From NCBI GenBank assembly GCA_900549895.1, contig URQG01000084.1, positions 1 through 7,507 of the forward strand: a stretch of 7,507 nucleotides of DNA, written 5' to 3'. Shown here one piece after another: positions 1-6,631 of this stretch. The first letter of the stretch is position 1; every line of letters starts with the position of its first letter. This DNA comes from an uncultured Lachnobacterium sp. Its GTDB lineage: Bacteria; Bacillota; Clostridia; Lachnospirales; Lachnospiraceae. The notes below the pieces were generated by a model that did no database searches, had not been told where the DNA came from, and worked only from the letters and a program-made list of their open reading frames with translations. Position numbers and translations under genes: made by a program.

Positions 1-665
1 ACCTGAAGCAAGCGCGAGAGAATACTTTCTACATCCTCGCCCACATAGCCAGCCTCGGTAAACACAGTTGCGTCTACAATGGTGAAAGGCACCTTTAGCA
101 ACTTGGCTATAGTGCGTGCGAGCAGAGTTTTGCCCGTACCAGTAGAGCCCACCATAATGATGTTGCTCTTCTCAATCTCAACACCCGACTCGTCGTCAGG
201 CTGCGACAGGCGCTTGTAATGGTTGTATACTGCAACCGACATCACTTTCTTGGCATGCTCCTGTCCGACCACGTACTCATCAAGGCTTGCCTTGATCTTG
301 TGCGGTGCCGGAATCGAATGGATATCAAGTACCGCCTCTTCTTTCTTTTCCTTCGGTTTCTTTTTCTTGATCTTCTGTGACTGTGGAATACCTCCCTGCA
401 GATCCGCCAGATTGATCATGCTGATATTTGGCATCTTTCCCATGTTCATCAGATCATTCATGTTGAGTCCGCCCATGTTCAATCCACTGCTGTTCATGGT
501 ATCAAATGTCTTCTGCATACAATCATTACAGATGCAGATGCCCTGCTGAATATGGATCATCTTGCCCGCAACACTCTCCGGTCTGCGGCAGATGTAGCAG
601 ATGTCCTCGTATTCATTATTCTTATTTGTATCGTCTACTGTATTTTTATTCTGATCTTCAGACAT
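1..665 (-). CDS. clpX: ATP-dependent Clp protease ATPase subunit ClpX (3' partial, chimeric)
   Basis: ClpX is the AAA+ unfoldase that feeds proteins to ClpP. The window holds the first 221 codons; the rest lies beyond position 1. The zinc-binding domain has C23-x2-C26 and C46-x2-C49, followed by a Met/Asn-rich linker (about 57-90) and a lysine-rich stretch (about 100-115). The AAA+ domain begins near residue 125 (KASLDEYVVGQ), with Walker A GSTGTGKT (173-180) and the GYVG pore loop (206-209). Residues 1 to about 152 resemble Lachnospiraceae ClpX. Residues about 153-221 instead resemble Bacteroidetes ClpX, including VEIEKSNIIMVG and FTIVDATVFTEAGYVGED, and codon use changes there too (for example ATA and CTA codons, less ATC/GAT bias). 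The change occurs in or next to a conserved VYNHYKR stretch. The frame stays open across it. Start chosen by AAGGAG 7 nt upstream. Confidence 0.85.
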   Translation of the reverse strand, partial: MSEDQNKNTVDDTNKNNEYEDICYICRRPESVAGKMIHIQQGICICNDCMQKTFDTMNSSGLNMGGLNMNDLMNMGKMPNISMINLADLQGGIPQSQKIKKKKPKEKKEEAVLDIHSIPAPHKIKASLDEYVVGQEHAKKVMSVAVYNHYKRLSQPDDESGVEIEKSNIIMVGSTGTGKTLLARTIAKLLKVPFTIVDATVFTEAGYVGEDVESILSRLLQ

Positions 666-702
666 TATCCGTCTCCTTTTCACTCTTCCGTTTCAATTTA
701 AT

Positions 703-731
703 AGTATAACGGATGCCGCCCGCAATGACAA
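703..731 (-). promoter_or_regulatory. Sigma-A promoter of clpX
   Basis: TTGTCA (731-726) and TATACT (708-703) are separated by 17 nt, close to the vegetative consensus. Transcription should start near 695-697, leaving a leader of about 30 nt that carries AAGGAG (678-673) 7 nt before the ATG. clpX is thus transcribed separately from the gat operon. Confidence 0.85.
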
Positions 732-784
732 GTTTACTGCGAAGTTTTCATTTTTCTTTTACAAATGGAATAAATTATGGTTGT

Positions 785-817
785 AAAAAGGACCATCTCA
801 TTACTGAGATGGTCCTT
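785..817 (-). terminator. Intrinsic terminator of the aspS-gatCAB operon
   Basis: Reading the minus strand, 13-bp arms AAGGACCATCTCA (817-805) and TGAGATGGTCCTT (800-788) enclose a GTAA loop, and the 3' arm runs into TTTTT (789-785). The orientation of the T tract fits termination after gatB rather than of any plus-strand transcript. Confidence 0.92.
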
Positions 818-872
818 AAATATTTCATCCTCTATCGTTTGCATCTGTAAAACCTTTTGTGGTCTTAACCGT

Positions 873-2303
873 CTATAAAAGTTCTTTGAGAAGTTTGTTG
901 ACCATACCCGGGTTGGCTTTGCCCTTGGTCGCCTTCATCGTCTGTCCGACAAGGAATCCGATTGCTTTCTCTTTGCCATTGTGATAATCCTCTACAGACT
1001 GCGGATTGTCAGCGATGATCTGCTCGATGGTCGCGCGAAGCGCACCCTCATCATTCATGCTCTTCAATCCCTTTTCTTCAACATACTGCTTCGGATCGAT
1101 ATCCTTATCAAAGATGACTTCAAATACATCCTTTGCGACGCTGCTGTTGATCGTACCAGCGTCGACCAGCTCGATCAGGCTTGCCAGATTGACCGGGGAA
1201 AATCCGATATCTTCCGGCTCCATCTCACGATCCTTTAACAGGCGCATCGTCTCAACCATCAACCAGTTGGATACTTTTTTCGGCTTTCCGCAGATCTTTG
1301 TTGTTGCCTCAAAGATATCCGCCATATGCTTAGATGCGGTAATAATCTGTGCATCGTAGTCCGGAATATCGTATTCTTTCTTATATCTAAGAAGCTTCTG
1401 ATCACGAAGCTCCGGCTGGCGTTCCTTAATCTCGGCAATCCACTCGTCGGAGATTACAAGCGGTACGAGATCAGGCTCCGGGAAATAGCGGTAATCCTGT
1501 GCATCTTCCTTGGAACGCATTGCATGAGAAGATTCTTTGTTATCATCCCAACGACGAGTTTCCTGCACAACGCTTCGTCCCATCTCAAGAAGTTCGATCT
1601 GACGCTCACGCTCGCCTTCGATGGCATGGGTGATCGCCTTAAATGAGTTTAAGTTCTTCATCTCGGTACGTGTTCCGAATTTCGGGGAACCGACCTCACG
1701 GACAGAGATGTTGACATCGGCACGCATGGAACCTTCGTTTAACTTGCAATCAGATGCCCCGAGATACTGGATCGTCTGACGAAGCTTCTCAAGGTAAGCG
1801 ATCACTTCCTCCGCAGAGCGCATATCCGGCTCGGATACGATCTCGATCAGCGGCACACCGGAACGGTTAAAGTCTACGATAGAGACATCTTCCCACTCGT
1901 CATGCACCAGTTTTCCGGCATCTTCCTCCATGTGGATCTCGTGAATACGCACCTGTTTTTTGCCGGACGCAGTCTCGATTTCCACGCTGCCGTTGCGACA
2001 GATTGGAAGGTACAACTGCGAAATCTGATAATTCTGTGGGTTATCCGGATAGAAATAATTCTTACGGTCAAACTTGCTGTACTGTGTAATCTGGCAGTTG
2101 GTCGCAAGGCCTACCGCCACCGCATATTCAACAACCTGCTTGTTTAAAACCGGCAGGGAACCCGGCTGGCCGGTACAAACCGGGCAGGTATGGCTGTTCG
2201 GTGCTCCGCCGAATGCGGTTGAGCAGGAGCAGAAGATTTTCGTTTTCGTGGCTAATTCTACATGGACCTCCAGTCCAATGACAGTTTCATAATTCTTACT
2301 CAT
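873..2303 (-). CDS. gatB: Asp-tRNA(Asn)/Glu-tRNA(Gln) amidotransferase subunit B
   Basis: GatB activates the side-chain carboxylate of Asp- or Glu-tRNA by ATP-dependent phosphorylation and accepts ammonia from GatA, forming Asn- or Gln-tRNA. The 476-residue length is typical. The N-terminal cradle domain (about 1-290) shows GLEVHVEL (10-17) and a four-cysteine zinc site, C25, C27, C40 and C43. It also has the conserved RKNYFYPDNPQNYQISQ (80-96) and HMEEDAGK (124-131). A helical linker follows, then the YqeY-like tRNA-binding tail (about 405-476), ending in GKANPGMVNKLLKELL. The start has AAGGAGGAG just upstream, directly after the gatA stop. It is the last gene of the operon; an intrinsic terminator follows about 55 nt downstream. 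Confidence 0.98.
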   Translation of the reverse strand: MSKNYETVIGLEVHVELATKTKIFCSCSTAFGGAPNSHTCPVCTGQPGSLPVLNKQVVEYAVAVGLATNCQITQYSKFDRKNYFYPDNPQNYQISQLYLPICRNGSVEIETASGKKQVRIHEIHMEEDAGKLVHDEWEDVSIVDFNRSGVPLIEIVSEPDMRSAEEVIAYLEKLRQTIQYLGASDCKLNEGSMRADVNISVREVGSPKFGTRTEMKNLNSFKAITHAIEGERERQIELLEMGRSVVQETRRWDDNKESSHAMRSKEDAQDYRYFPEPDLVPLVISDEWIAEIKERQPELRDQKLLRYKKEYDIPDYDAQIITASKHMADIFEATTKICGKPKKVSNWLMVETMRLLKDREMEPEDIGFSPVNLASLIELVDAGTINSSVAKDVFEVIFDKDIDPKQYVEEKGLKSMNDEGALRATIEQIIADNPQSVEDYHNGKEKAIGFLVGQTMKATKGKANPGMVNKLLKELL

Positions 2304-2318
2304 CTCTTCTCCTCCTTC

Positions 2319-3815
2319 CTACTTTGCTGCGCCGGTTTTACTGATTTCACCGGCTTCGTCCGACAGCGGGCTGTGCTTGTAGCCTTTTGTCTGCTCAAAG
2401 CTGTATGCCGCGCGGATAATATTCTTTTCTTTGAAACAGTCTCCGATCAACTGTAATCCGATCGGCAGTCCATTGGAATCCGTTCCACATGGAAGGGAGA
2501 TGCCCGGAAGTCCTGCGAGGTTTACAGAGATCGTATAAATATCGCCGAGATACATTTGGATCGGGTTGCTTAAGCTCTCGCCAAGCTTCGGCGCCGTGGT
2601 CGGAGCCGCCGGTCCTAAGATGACATCGTATTTTGCAAAAGCCTCATCGAAGGCTTTCTTAATGAGTGCCTTTACGCGGAGCGCTTTCAGATAATAAGCA
2701 TCATAATATCCGGAACTTAAGACAAAGGAACCAAGCATGATTCTGCGCTTTACTTCCGGTCCGAAGCCCTCCGAACGTGATTTCTTATACATATTGTGAA
2801 GGCCGTCATATTCTTTGGTGCGGTAACCGTATTTGACACCGTCGAAACGTGCCAGATTGGAACTTGCCTCTGCACACGCGATCACATAATATGCAGGAAT
2901 TGCATATTTCACAAGGCCAAGGTCGAATTCTTCCACGACCGCGCCTTTTGCCTCAAGCGCTTTTGCGGCGGAAAGGATCGCATCCTTGACTTCCGGATCA
3001 AGGCCTTCGCCGATGTAATCCTTCGGGATACCAATCTTCATTCCTTTAACATCATCCACAAGTGCCTCGGTGAACTTGAGATCATCGCGGGCAACCGATG
3101 TGGAATCCTTGGTGTCATGCGAAGCGATCGCCTCAAGGATCGTTGCACAATCCGTCACATCTTTGGCAATCGGTCCGATCTGATCGAGGGAAGAACCGTA
3201 TGCAATCAGTCCATAACGGGATACCGTTCCGTAAGTCGGCTTAATTCCGGTCACGCCACAGAACGAACTCGGCTGACGAATCGATCCGCCGGTATCGGAA
3301 CCTAACGCATAGGAGCATTCCTCAGCGGCTACTGCTGCACACGATCCGCCGGAAGAACCGCCCGGCACATGTGCCTCGTTCCACGGGTTTTTGGTCTCTC
3401 CATATGCGGAAGTCTCGGTCGTACTTCCCATCGCGAATTCATCCATATTTGTCTTACCGATGATGACGGCACCTGCATCCTCTAAGCGTTTTACCGCTTC
3501 TGCGGTATAAGTTGGCTTGAAGTTGTACAGGATCTTGGATGAACATGTGGTGAGAAGTCCCTCGGTACACATGTTATCCTTGATCGCTACCGGCACACCC
3601 GCAAGCGGTCCGGTCAGTTTTCCCTCATCGATCCGTTTCTGCACTTCTTCGGCGCGTTTTAAGGCACCCTCCTCATCAACCGTCACAAAGCTGTGTACTT
3701 TCTCTTCCTTTGCCCGAATCGCATCAAGTGCGGCGCGGGTAGCTTCAACAACGGTAACTTCTTTATTTTTAATCTTTTTTCCCAGCTCTACAGCTGTCAG
3801 ACTCATTAAACTCAT
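2319..3815 (-). CDS. gatA: Asp-tRNA(Asn)/Glu-tRNA(Gln) amidotransferase subunit A
   Basis: GatA is the glutaminase subunit: an amidase-signature enzyme that releases ammonia from glutamine (or asparagine) and channels it to GatB. At 498 residues it is slightly longer than the usual roughly 485, because of a C-terminal tail after about residue 485. The Ser-cisSer-Lys triad is intact: K79 in VAIKDN, S154 in PGGSSGGS and S178 in DTGGSIRQPS, the same numbers as I recall for Staphylococcus aureus GatA. The amidase-signature core spans about 65-470. It starts 94 nt after the gatC fusion, a gap filled by two hairpins, and ends 15 nt before gatB. The gatB ribosome binding site begins directly after the gatA TAG stop, so the two subunits are probably translationally coupled. 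Nothing suggests damage. Confidence 0.98.
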   Translation of the reverse strand: MSLMSLTAVELGKKIKNKEVTVVEATRAALDAIRAKEEKVHSFVTVDEEGALKRAEEVQKRIDEGKLTGPLAGVPVAIKDNMCTEGLLTTCSSKILYNFKPTYTAEAVKRLEDAGAVIIGKTNMDEFAMGSTTETSAYGETKNPWNEAHVPGGSSGGSCAAVAAEECSYALGSDTGGSIRQPSSFCGVTGIKPTYGTVSRYGLIAYGSSLDQIGPIAKDVTDCATILEAIASHDTKDSTSVARDDLKFTEALVDDVKGMKIGIPKDYIGEGLDPEVKDAILSAAKALEAKGAVVEEFDLGLVKYAIPAYYVIACAEASSNLARFDGVKYGYRTKEYDGLHNMYKKSRSEGFGPEVKRRIMLGSFVLSSGYYDAYYLKALRVKALIKKAFDEAFAKYDVILGPAAPTTAPKLGESLSNPIQMYLGDIYTISVNLAGLPGISLPCGTDSNGLPIGLQLIGDCFKEKNIIRAAYSFEQTKGYKHSPLSDEAGEISKTGAAK

Positions 3816-3824
3816 TCTATGATC

Positions 3825-3830
3825 CTCCTT
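3825..3830 (-). promoter_or_regulatory. Ribosome binding site of gatA
   Basis: AAGGAG (within AAGGAGG) lies 9 nt before the ATG at 3815-3813. A second in-frame ATG three codons later would be 18 nt away, so the first ATG is preferred. Confidence 0.75.
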
Positions 3831-3838
3831 CTAGGGAA

Positions 3839-3877
3839 CATCTGCCCATGCAAGTTCGCTCACGCGAAGGGCAGATG
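3839..3877 (-). repeat. Second inverted repeat between gatC and gatA
   Basis: Outer 9-bp arms CATCTGCCC (3839-3847) and GGGCAGATG (3869-3877) enclose an inner stem TTCGC (3855-3859) and GCGAA (3864-3868) with a TCAC loop. A 7-nt bulge (3848-3854) lies on one side. It sits between the first hairpin and the gatA ribosome binding site, with no T tract. Confidence 0.65.
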
Positions 3878-3882
3878 CTACA

Positions 3883-3907
3883 TGTCAACTTTCTTCGAAA
3901 GTTGACA
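3883..3907 (-). repeat. Strong hairpin directly after the gatC stop
   Basis: Perfect 11-bp arms, TGTCAACTTTC and GAAAGTTGACA, enclose a 3-nt loop (3894-3896). The hairpin begins 2 nt after the TAA stop of the fusion gene. No T tract follows, so it does not look like an intrinsic terminator. It may be an mRNA-stability or processing element, or part of a small intergenic repeat together with the next hairpin. Confidence 0.7.
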
Positions 3908-3909
3908 CA

Positions 3910-4827
3910 TTATCCTATCGTCTTCGGCACCTTAAATCCGCCGTCCTTGACTACAGGCGCATTCTTAAGAGCAGCCGCGCTTCCGTCTCCGTTCATCACA
4001 ACATCCTCACGAAATACGTTGTTGACCGGGAATACGTGCGACATCGGTTCGATTCCGGCTGTGTCAAGTTCGTTCAGCTGATCAATATAATCGAGCATAT
4101 CTTCCATATCTTTCTTCGCAGCTTCGGATTCTTCCGGACTTAATTCCAGCTTTGCAAGGATTCCGACATACTCCATCGTCTCATCGGAGATCACGTTTCT
4201 TGCGATGCCGTCTTCACCGACAACCTTCGTTACGGTTGCACCGCCGGTTGTTACCTCTTCTGCTTCCTCGTCCTCAAGCACTGCCGCACTCTTGACCTTG
4301 GCGTAGATTGCCACGTCACAGATTCCGCTGTTGTTTTTGTCTGCATGGCGAAGCGTTCCTTCGTAATCCATGCCGCAGGCTGCCATCACTTTCCCGGAAT
4401 TCGGATTTGCCACATCATGTCTTGCGCACACGCGGCTCGCGCCAACTTCGTTCATAAAGAATCGAATCACTTCTGCCAATGCCTCAGTTGCATACCCTTT
4501 GTTCCAGTATTTGGATCCGATGCAGTAACCAACTTCCACCGCATCAATCTCATCATCGACTTTGACAGCACTGATGCTTCCGATCGGCTGCTCCAGGTCG
4601 TTGAGTTCAATTGCCCACTGGTAAGTTTTCTTATCTTCATAAGATTTGATCCACTGATCAATCACCCTCTCACTGTCCTCCACCGACTTATGTGTCGGCC
4701 AGGTCAGGAAACGTGTGACCTCATCCTCCGAGGCCCAATTGTAATACATATTTTCTGCATCTTCTATCATAAAACGTCTCAGTGTCAGACGTTCCGTTGC
4801 AAGTTCGATCGTTCCGATATGATTCAC
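3910..4827 (-). CDS. gatC: GNAT acetyltransferase-GatC fusion (amidotransferase subunit C)
   Basis: A single uninterrupted 305-residue frame joins two domains. Residues about 5-178 are a RimJ/RimL-type GNAT N-acetyltransferase, with the acetyl-CoA motif A region VEVGYCIGSKYWNKGYATEA (97-116) and a motif B region around ANPNSGKVMAACGM (140-153). Residues about 183-211 form an acidic, then flexible, linker. Residues about 212-305 are a full-length GatC, with EYVGILAKLELSPEE (219-233), LDYIDQLNELDT (245-256) and FREDVV (272-277). GatC normally is about 95 residues, stands alone, and holds GatA and GatB together in the Asp-tRNA-Asn/Glu-tRNA-Gln amidotransferase. No other gatC is present in the operon, so this must supply it. 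I see no convincing internal ribosome binding site before the GatC part. The gene starts 92 nt after aspS. The GNAT substrate is unknown; a ribosomal-protein or aminoacyl-tRNA target is speculation. Confidence 0.9.
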   Translation of the reverse strand: MNHIGTIELATERLTLRRFMIEDAENMYYNWASEDEVTRFLTWPTHKSVEDSERVIDQWIKSYEDKKTYQWAIELNDLEQPIGSISAVKVDDEIDAVEVGYCIGSKYWNKGYATEALAEVIRFFMNEVGASRVCARHDVANPNSGKVMAACGMDYEGTLRHADKNNSGICDVAIYAKVKSAAVLEDEEAEEVTTGGATVTKVVGEDGIARNVISDETMEYVGILAKLELSPEESEAAKKDMEDMLDYIDQLNELDTAGIEPMSHVFPVNNVFREDVVMNGDGSAAALKNAPVVKDGGFKVPKTIG

Positions 4828-4832
4828 GATGT

Positions 4833-4839
4833 CTCCTCC
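4833..4839 (-). promoter_or_regulatory. Ribosome binding site fixing a GTG start for the GNAT-GatC fusion
   Basis: GGAGGAG lies 5 nt before the GTG at 4827-4825. The nearby ATG that overlaps this site is in another frame and hits TGA after five codons. GTG is therefore the best start, and the protein begins directly with GNAT-type sequence. Confidence 0.7.
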
Positions 4840-4919
4840 ATTTCTTTTCTAGTATATCTGTGAGCCGGTTCCCATCACGTTTTTGTTTCTCCGGTGATTT
4901 CATCTGCTTTCTTCCATTC

Positions 4920-6251
4920 CTAAGGCTCAAGTCTGCTGAGATCTCGTGGGAAAAGTGTTGCCTCACGGACATTCTCTTCTCCGATGATCTGCATCGTCAG
5001 TCGCTCAAGTCCGATTCCAAGACCTCCGTGTGGCGGCATGCCGTGCTTGAATGCCGACAGATAACTTTCCATTCCTTCCGTCTCCATACCACGCTTGTTG
5101 ATTTTCTCCATCAGCTTGTTGTAATCATGGATTCGCTGTCCTCCGGTCGTGATCTCAAGTCCGTGGAACAAGAGGTCAAAGCTTAATGTATAGGTTTCAT
5201 CCTCAGGATCATCCATTGCGTAGAACGGACGCTTCTTGGACGGATAATGGGTAACGAACACGAAATCGCTGTCGTATTCTTCCTTGAAATACTGTCCGAT
5301 CAGGTACTCCTCCTCCGGCTCTAAGTCGAACGGATTACGGAACTGTCTGTTGTATTTCTCTGCGACACGCTTTTTGGCCTCATCAAATCGAACGCGCGGG
5401 ATCTTGGCCACCTTCGGAAGCGTGATTCCAAGAATCTTCAGTTCCTCCGCGTAGCTGGTTTCCAGCAATTTCATCGTGTACTGCAGAAATCCGGTTTCCA
5501 TCGCCATAATGTCCTCGAATCCGTCGATGTATCCCATCTCAAAATCCAGACTGGTGTACTCGTTTAAGTGACGCTTCGTGTTGTGCTTCTCAGCTCGAAA
5601 CACCGGTGCGGTCTCAAAAACGCGGTCAAACACGCCAACCATCATCTGCTTGTAGAACTGCGGGCTCTGCTGTAAGATTGCCGGGCGGTGGAAATACTCT
5701 AACTTAAATAAGTTTGCGCCACCCTCAGCACTCTTGGCGCCAAGCTTCGGGGTATGGATCTCTGTAAATCCCTGACTGTACAAAAAATCACGGAACCCTC
5801 TTGTAATTCCCTCCTGAATGCGGAACACAGCACGTTCTCTTATGTTACGCAGCGATACGGCACGGTTATTCAGTTTTGCTTCCAGTGAAGTATTCAACTT
5901 GTACTTGGATATTTGAAGCGGCATTGCCTCTGCCGGCTCTGAAAAGACTTTGACCTGATCGAGACGAAGTTCAAATCCGTGCGGTGCACGCTCATCACTC
6001 TTGTAGGTTCCCTCCACCTCAACGGTGTCGGCTTCCTTGAGATCGCTGAGTGCGAACTGGGATTTGCCTTCTTCATAGACACACTGGACTAAACCTTCAC
6101 GCTTTCTGAGGACGATGAACGCAACCTCGCCCATATCTCTGATCGTATGGATCGCGCCACGAACCTTGATCGTCTTGCCCTCATAATCTCCTGCAAGGAT
6201 CTCGCTGATTTCCAGTGCTTCTTTCTTGGTTACTCCTGTAAGATATTCCAT
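4920..6251 (-). CDS. aspS: Aspartyl-tRNA synthetase, archaeal-type, probably non-discriminating
   Basis: This class IIb synthetase attaches Asp to tRNA-Asp and probably also to tRNA-Asn. At 443 residues it matches the short archaeal/eukaryal-type AspRS and lacks the large GAD insertion of the roughly 590-residue bacterial enzyme. The N-terminal OB-fold anticodon-binding domain is about 1-105. The catalytic domain follows, with a motif 1 region at about 148-170, motif 2 FRAEKHNTKRHLNEYT (218-233), and motif 3 GLGIGLERL (410-418, R417). Aligned by eye with Thermococcus kodakarensis AspRS, the discriminating W26 and K85 become H35 and P90. His and Pro at these places are what I recall for archaeal enzymes that also charge tRNA-Asn. 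The mischarged Asp-tRNA-Asn would be the substrate of the GatCAB enzyme encoded immediately downstream. AAGGAG lies 9 nt before the ATG; the stop is TAG. It is the first gene after the T-box. Confidence 0.95.
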   Translation of the reverse strand: MEYLTGVTKKEALEISEILAGDYEGKTIKVRGAIHTIRDMGEVAFIVLRKREGLVQCVYEEGKSQFALSDLKEADTVEVEGTYKSDERAPHGFELRLDQVKVFSEPAEAMPLQISKYKLNTSLEAKLNNRAVSLRNIRERAVFRIQEGITRGFRDFLYSQGFTEIHTPKLGAKSAEGGANLFKLEYFHRPAILQQSPQFYKQMMVGVFDRVFETAPVFRAEKHNTKRHLNEYTSLDFEMGYIDGFEDIMAMETGFLQYTMKLLETSYAEELKILGITLPKVAKIPRVRFDEAKKRVAEKYNRQFRNPFDLEPEEEYLIGQYFKEEYDSDFVFVTHYPSKKRPFYAMDDPEDETYTLSFDLLFHGLEITTGGQRIHDYNKLMEKINKRGMETEGMESYLSAFKHGMPPHGGLGIGLERLTMQIIGEENVREATLFPRDLSRLEP

Positions 6252-6451
6252 TGTTGTACGCTCCTTCTCTTCCCAATAATGGGGATTGTTGGTGCGGGAC
6301 GGGATATGAATACTTTGTCCGTTACTTCAGCTTTCTGTCTTTCACTCCAAAATCATCGGATGTTCCATACTTTCCGGAAGTCTCTTACTTCCCCGAAATT
6401 ATCCATCATGCTCTTGCGTGCGTGAAAATGACATTCTGAAATTGACCAAAC
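6252..6451 (-). other. 200-nt untranslated stretch between T-box terminator and aspS
   Basis: No gene is supported here: the open frames starting with ATG are under 20 codons and lack convincing ribosome binding sites. Only weak local hairpins can be drawn, for example CCCA against TGGG near 6285-6275, just upstream of the aspS ribosome binding site. That site, AAGGAG at 6266-6261, lies 9 nt before the start codon. T-box terminators often sit closer to the first gene, so the length is somewhat long. Confidence 0.5.
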
Positions 6452-6484
6452 AAAAATACCCCGGAGCATTTAACTGCTCCGGGG
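6452..6484 (-). terminator. Conditional (T-box) intrinsic terminator
   Basis: The 10-bp GC-rich arms CCCCGGAGCA (6484-6475) and TGCTCCGGGG (6468-6459) enclose a 6-nt loop and are followed by TATTTTT (6458-6452). The 5' arm's CCCCG can pair alternatively with CGGG just before the T-box core, giving the competing antiterminator. Transcription of aspS and the gat genes would depend on this switch. Confidence 0.93.
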
Positions 6485-6524
6485 CGAAATTCTAATAATC
6501 CCGCGGTACCACCCGCATTGAAAA

Positions 6525-6540
6525 ATAAGTTATAACTTAT
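6525..6540 (-). repeat. 16-bp perfect palindrome inside the T-box leader
   Basis: ATAAGTTATAACTTAT reads the same on both strands. In RNA it would form a 6-bp AU-rich stem with a UAUA loop, between the Stem III-like hairpin and the antiterminator. It may act as a spacer hairpin. A protein operator is possible but nothing else supports one. Confidence 0.55.
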
Positions 6541-6627
6541 CTTCCCTCTCTTGCGCGTAACGTGCGCGAACGAACGAACCTACTTTTGATCCTCTATGAA
6601 TCTGTTCAACCCGCCTGCTCCGGTAGT

Positions 6628-6631
6628 GTTC
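6628..6631 (-). promoter_or_regulatory. Candidate T-box specifier, overlapping Glu (GAA) and Asn (AAC) codons
   Basis: On the 3' side of Stem I, just below the CAATCAT/ATGATTG helix, the RNA reads GTGGGAACACTACC. The tetranucleotide GAAC holds two codons offset by one base: GAA (Glu) and AAC (Asn). AAC is followed by A, matching the usual purine after a specifier. From memory of the literature, the T-box of the Clostridium acetobutylicum transamidation operon uses overlapping Asn and Glu codons in this way. In many T-boxes a GAA precedes the specifier, which would instead give CAC (His), but that reading is followed by T and fits the operon poorly. No GAC or GAT Asp triplet is positioned convincingly. 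Confidence 0.55.

Noticed and set aside
2796..3305. Plus-strand open frame of 169 codons opposite gatA
   Set aside because: It is antisense to a well-conserved gene, lacks a convincing ribosome binding site, and the product has no recognisable domain.
3883..3907. Intrinsic terminator after gatC
   Set aside because: The stem is strong but no run of T follows on either strand, and gatA-gatB must be expressed with gatC.
4345..4863. Plus-strand open frame of 172 codons opposite the GNAT domain and the upstream gap
   Set aside because: Composition is shadow-like, it resembles no family I know, and it lies antisense to clear GNAT motifs.
6567..6579. Three tandem CGAA units (GTTC on the minus strand)
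   Set aside because: Too short for a repeat element; it lies in the linker before the Stem III-like hairpin and is probably incidental.
6604..6607. Second GAAC as T-box specifier
   Set aside because: It lies in GGGTTGAACAG, downstream of the Stem I base, outside the likely specifier loop.
6626..6628. CAC (His) read as specifier after a GAA
   Set aside because: The next base is T rather than the usual purine, and a His specifier does not fit an Asp/Asn/Glu-tRNA operon; kept as a weak alternative.
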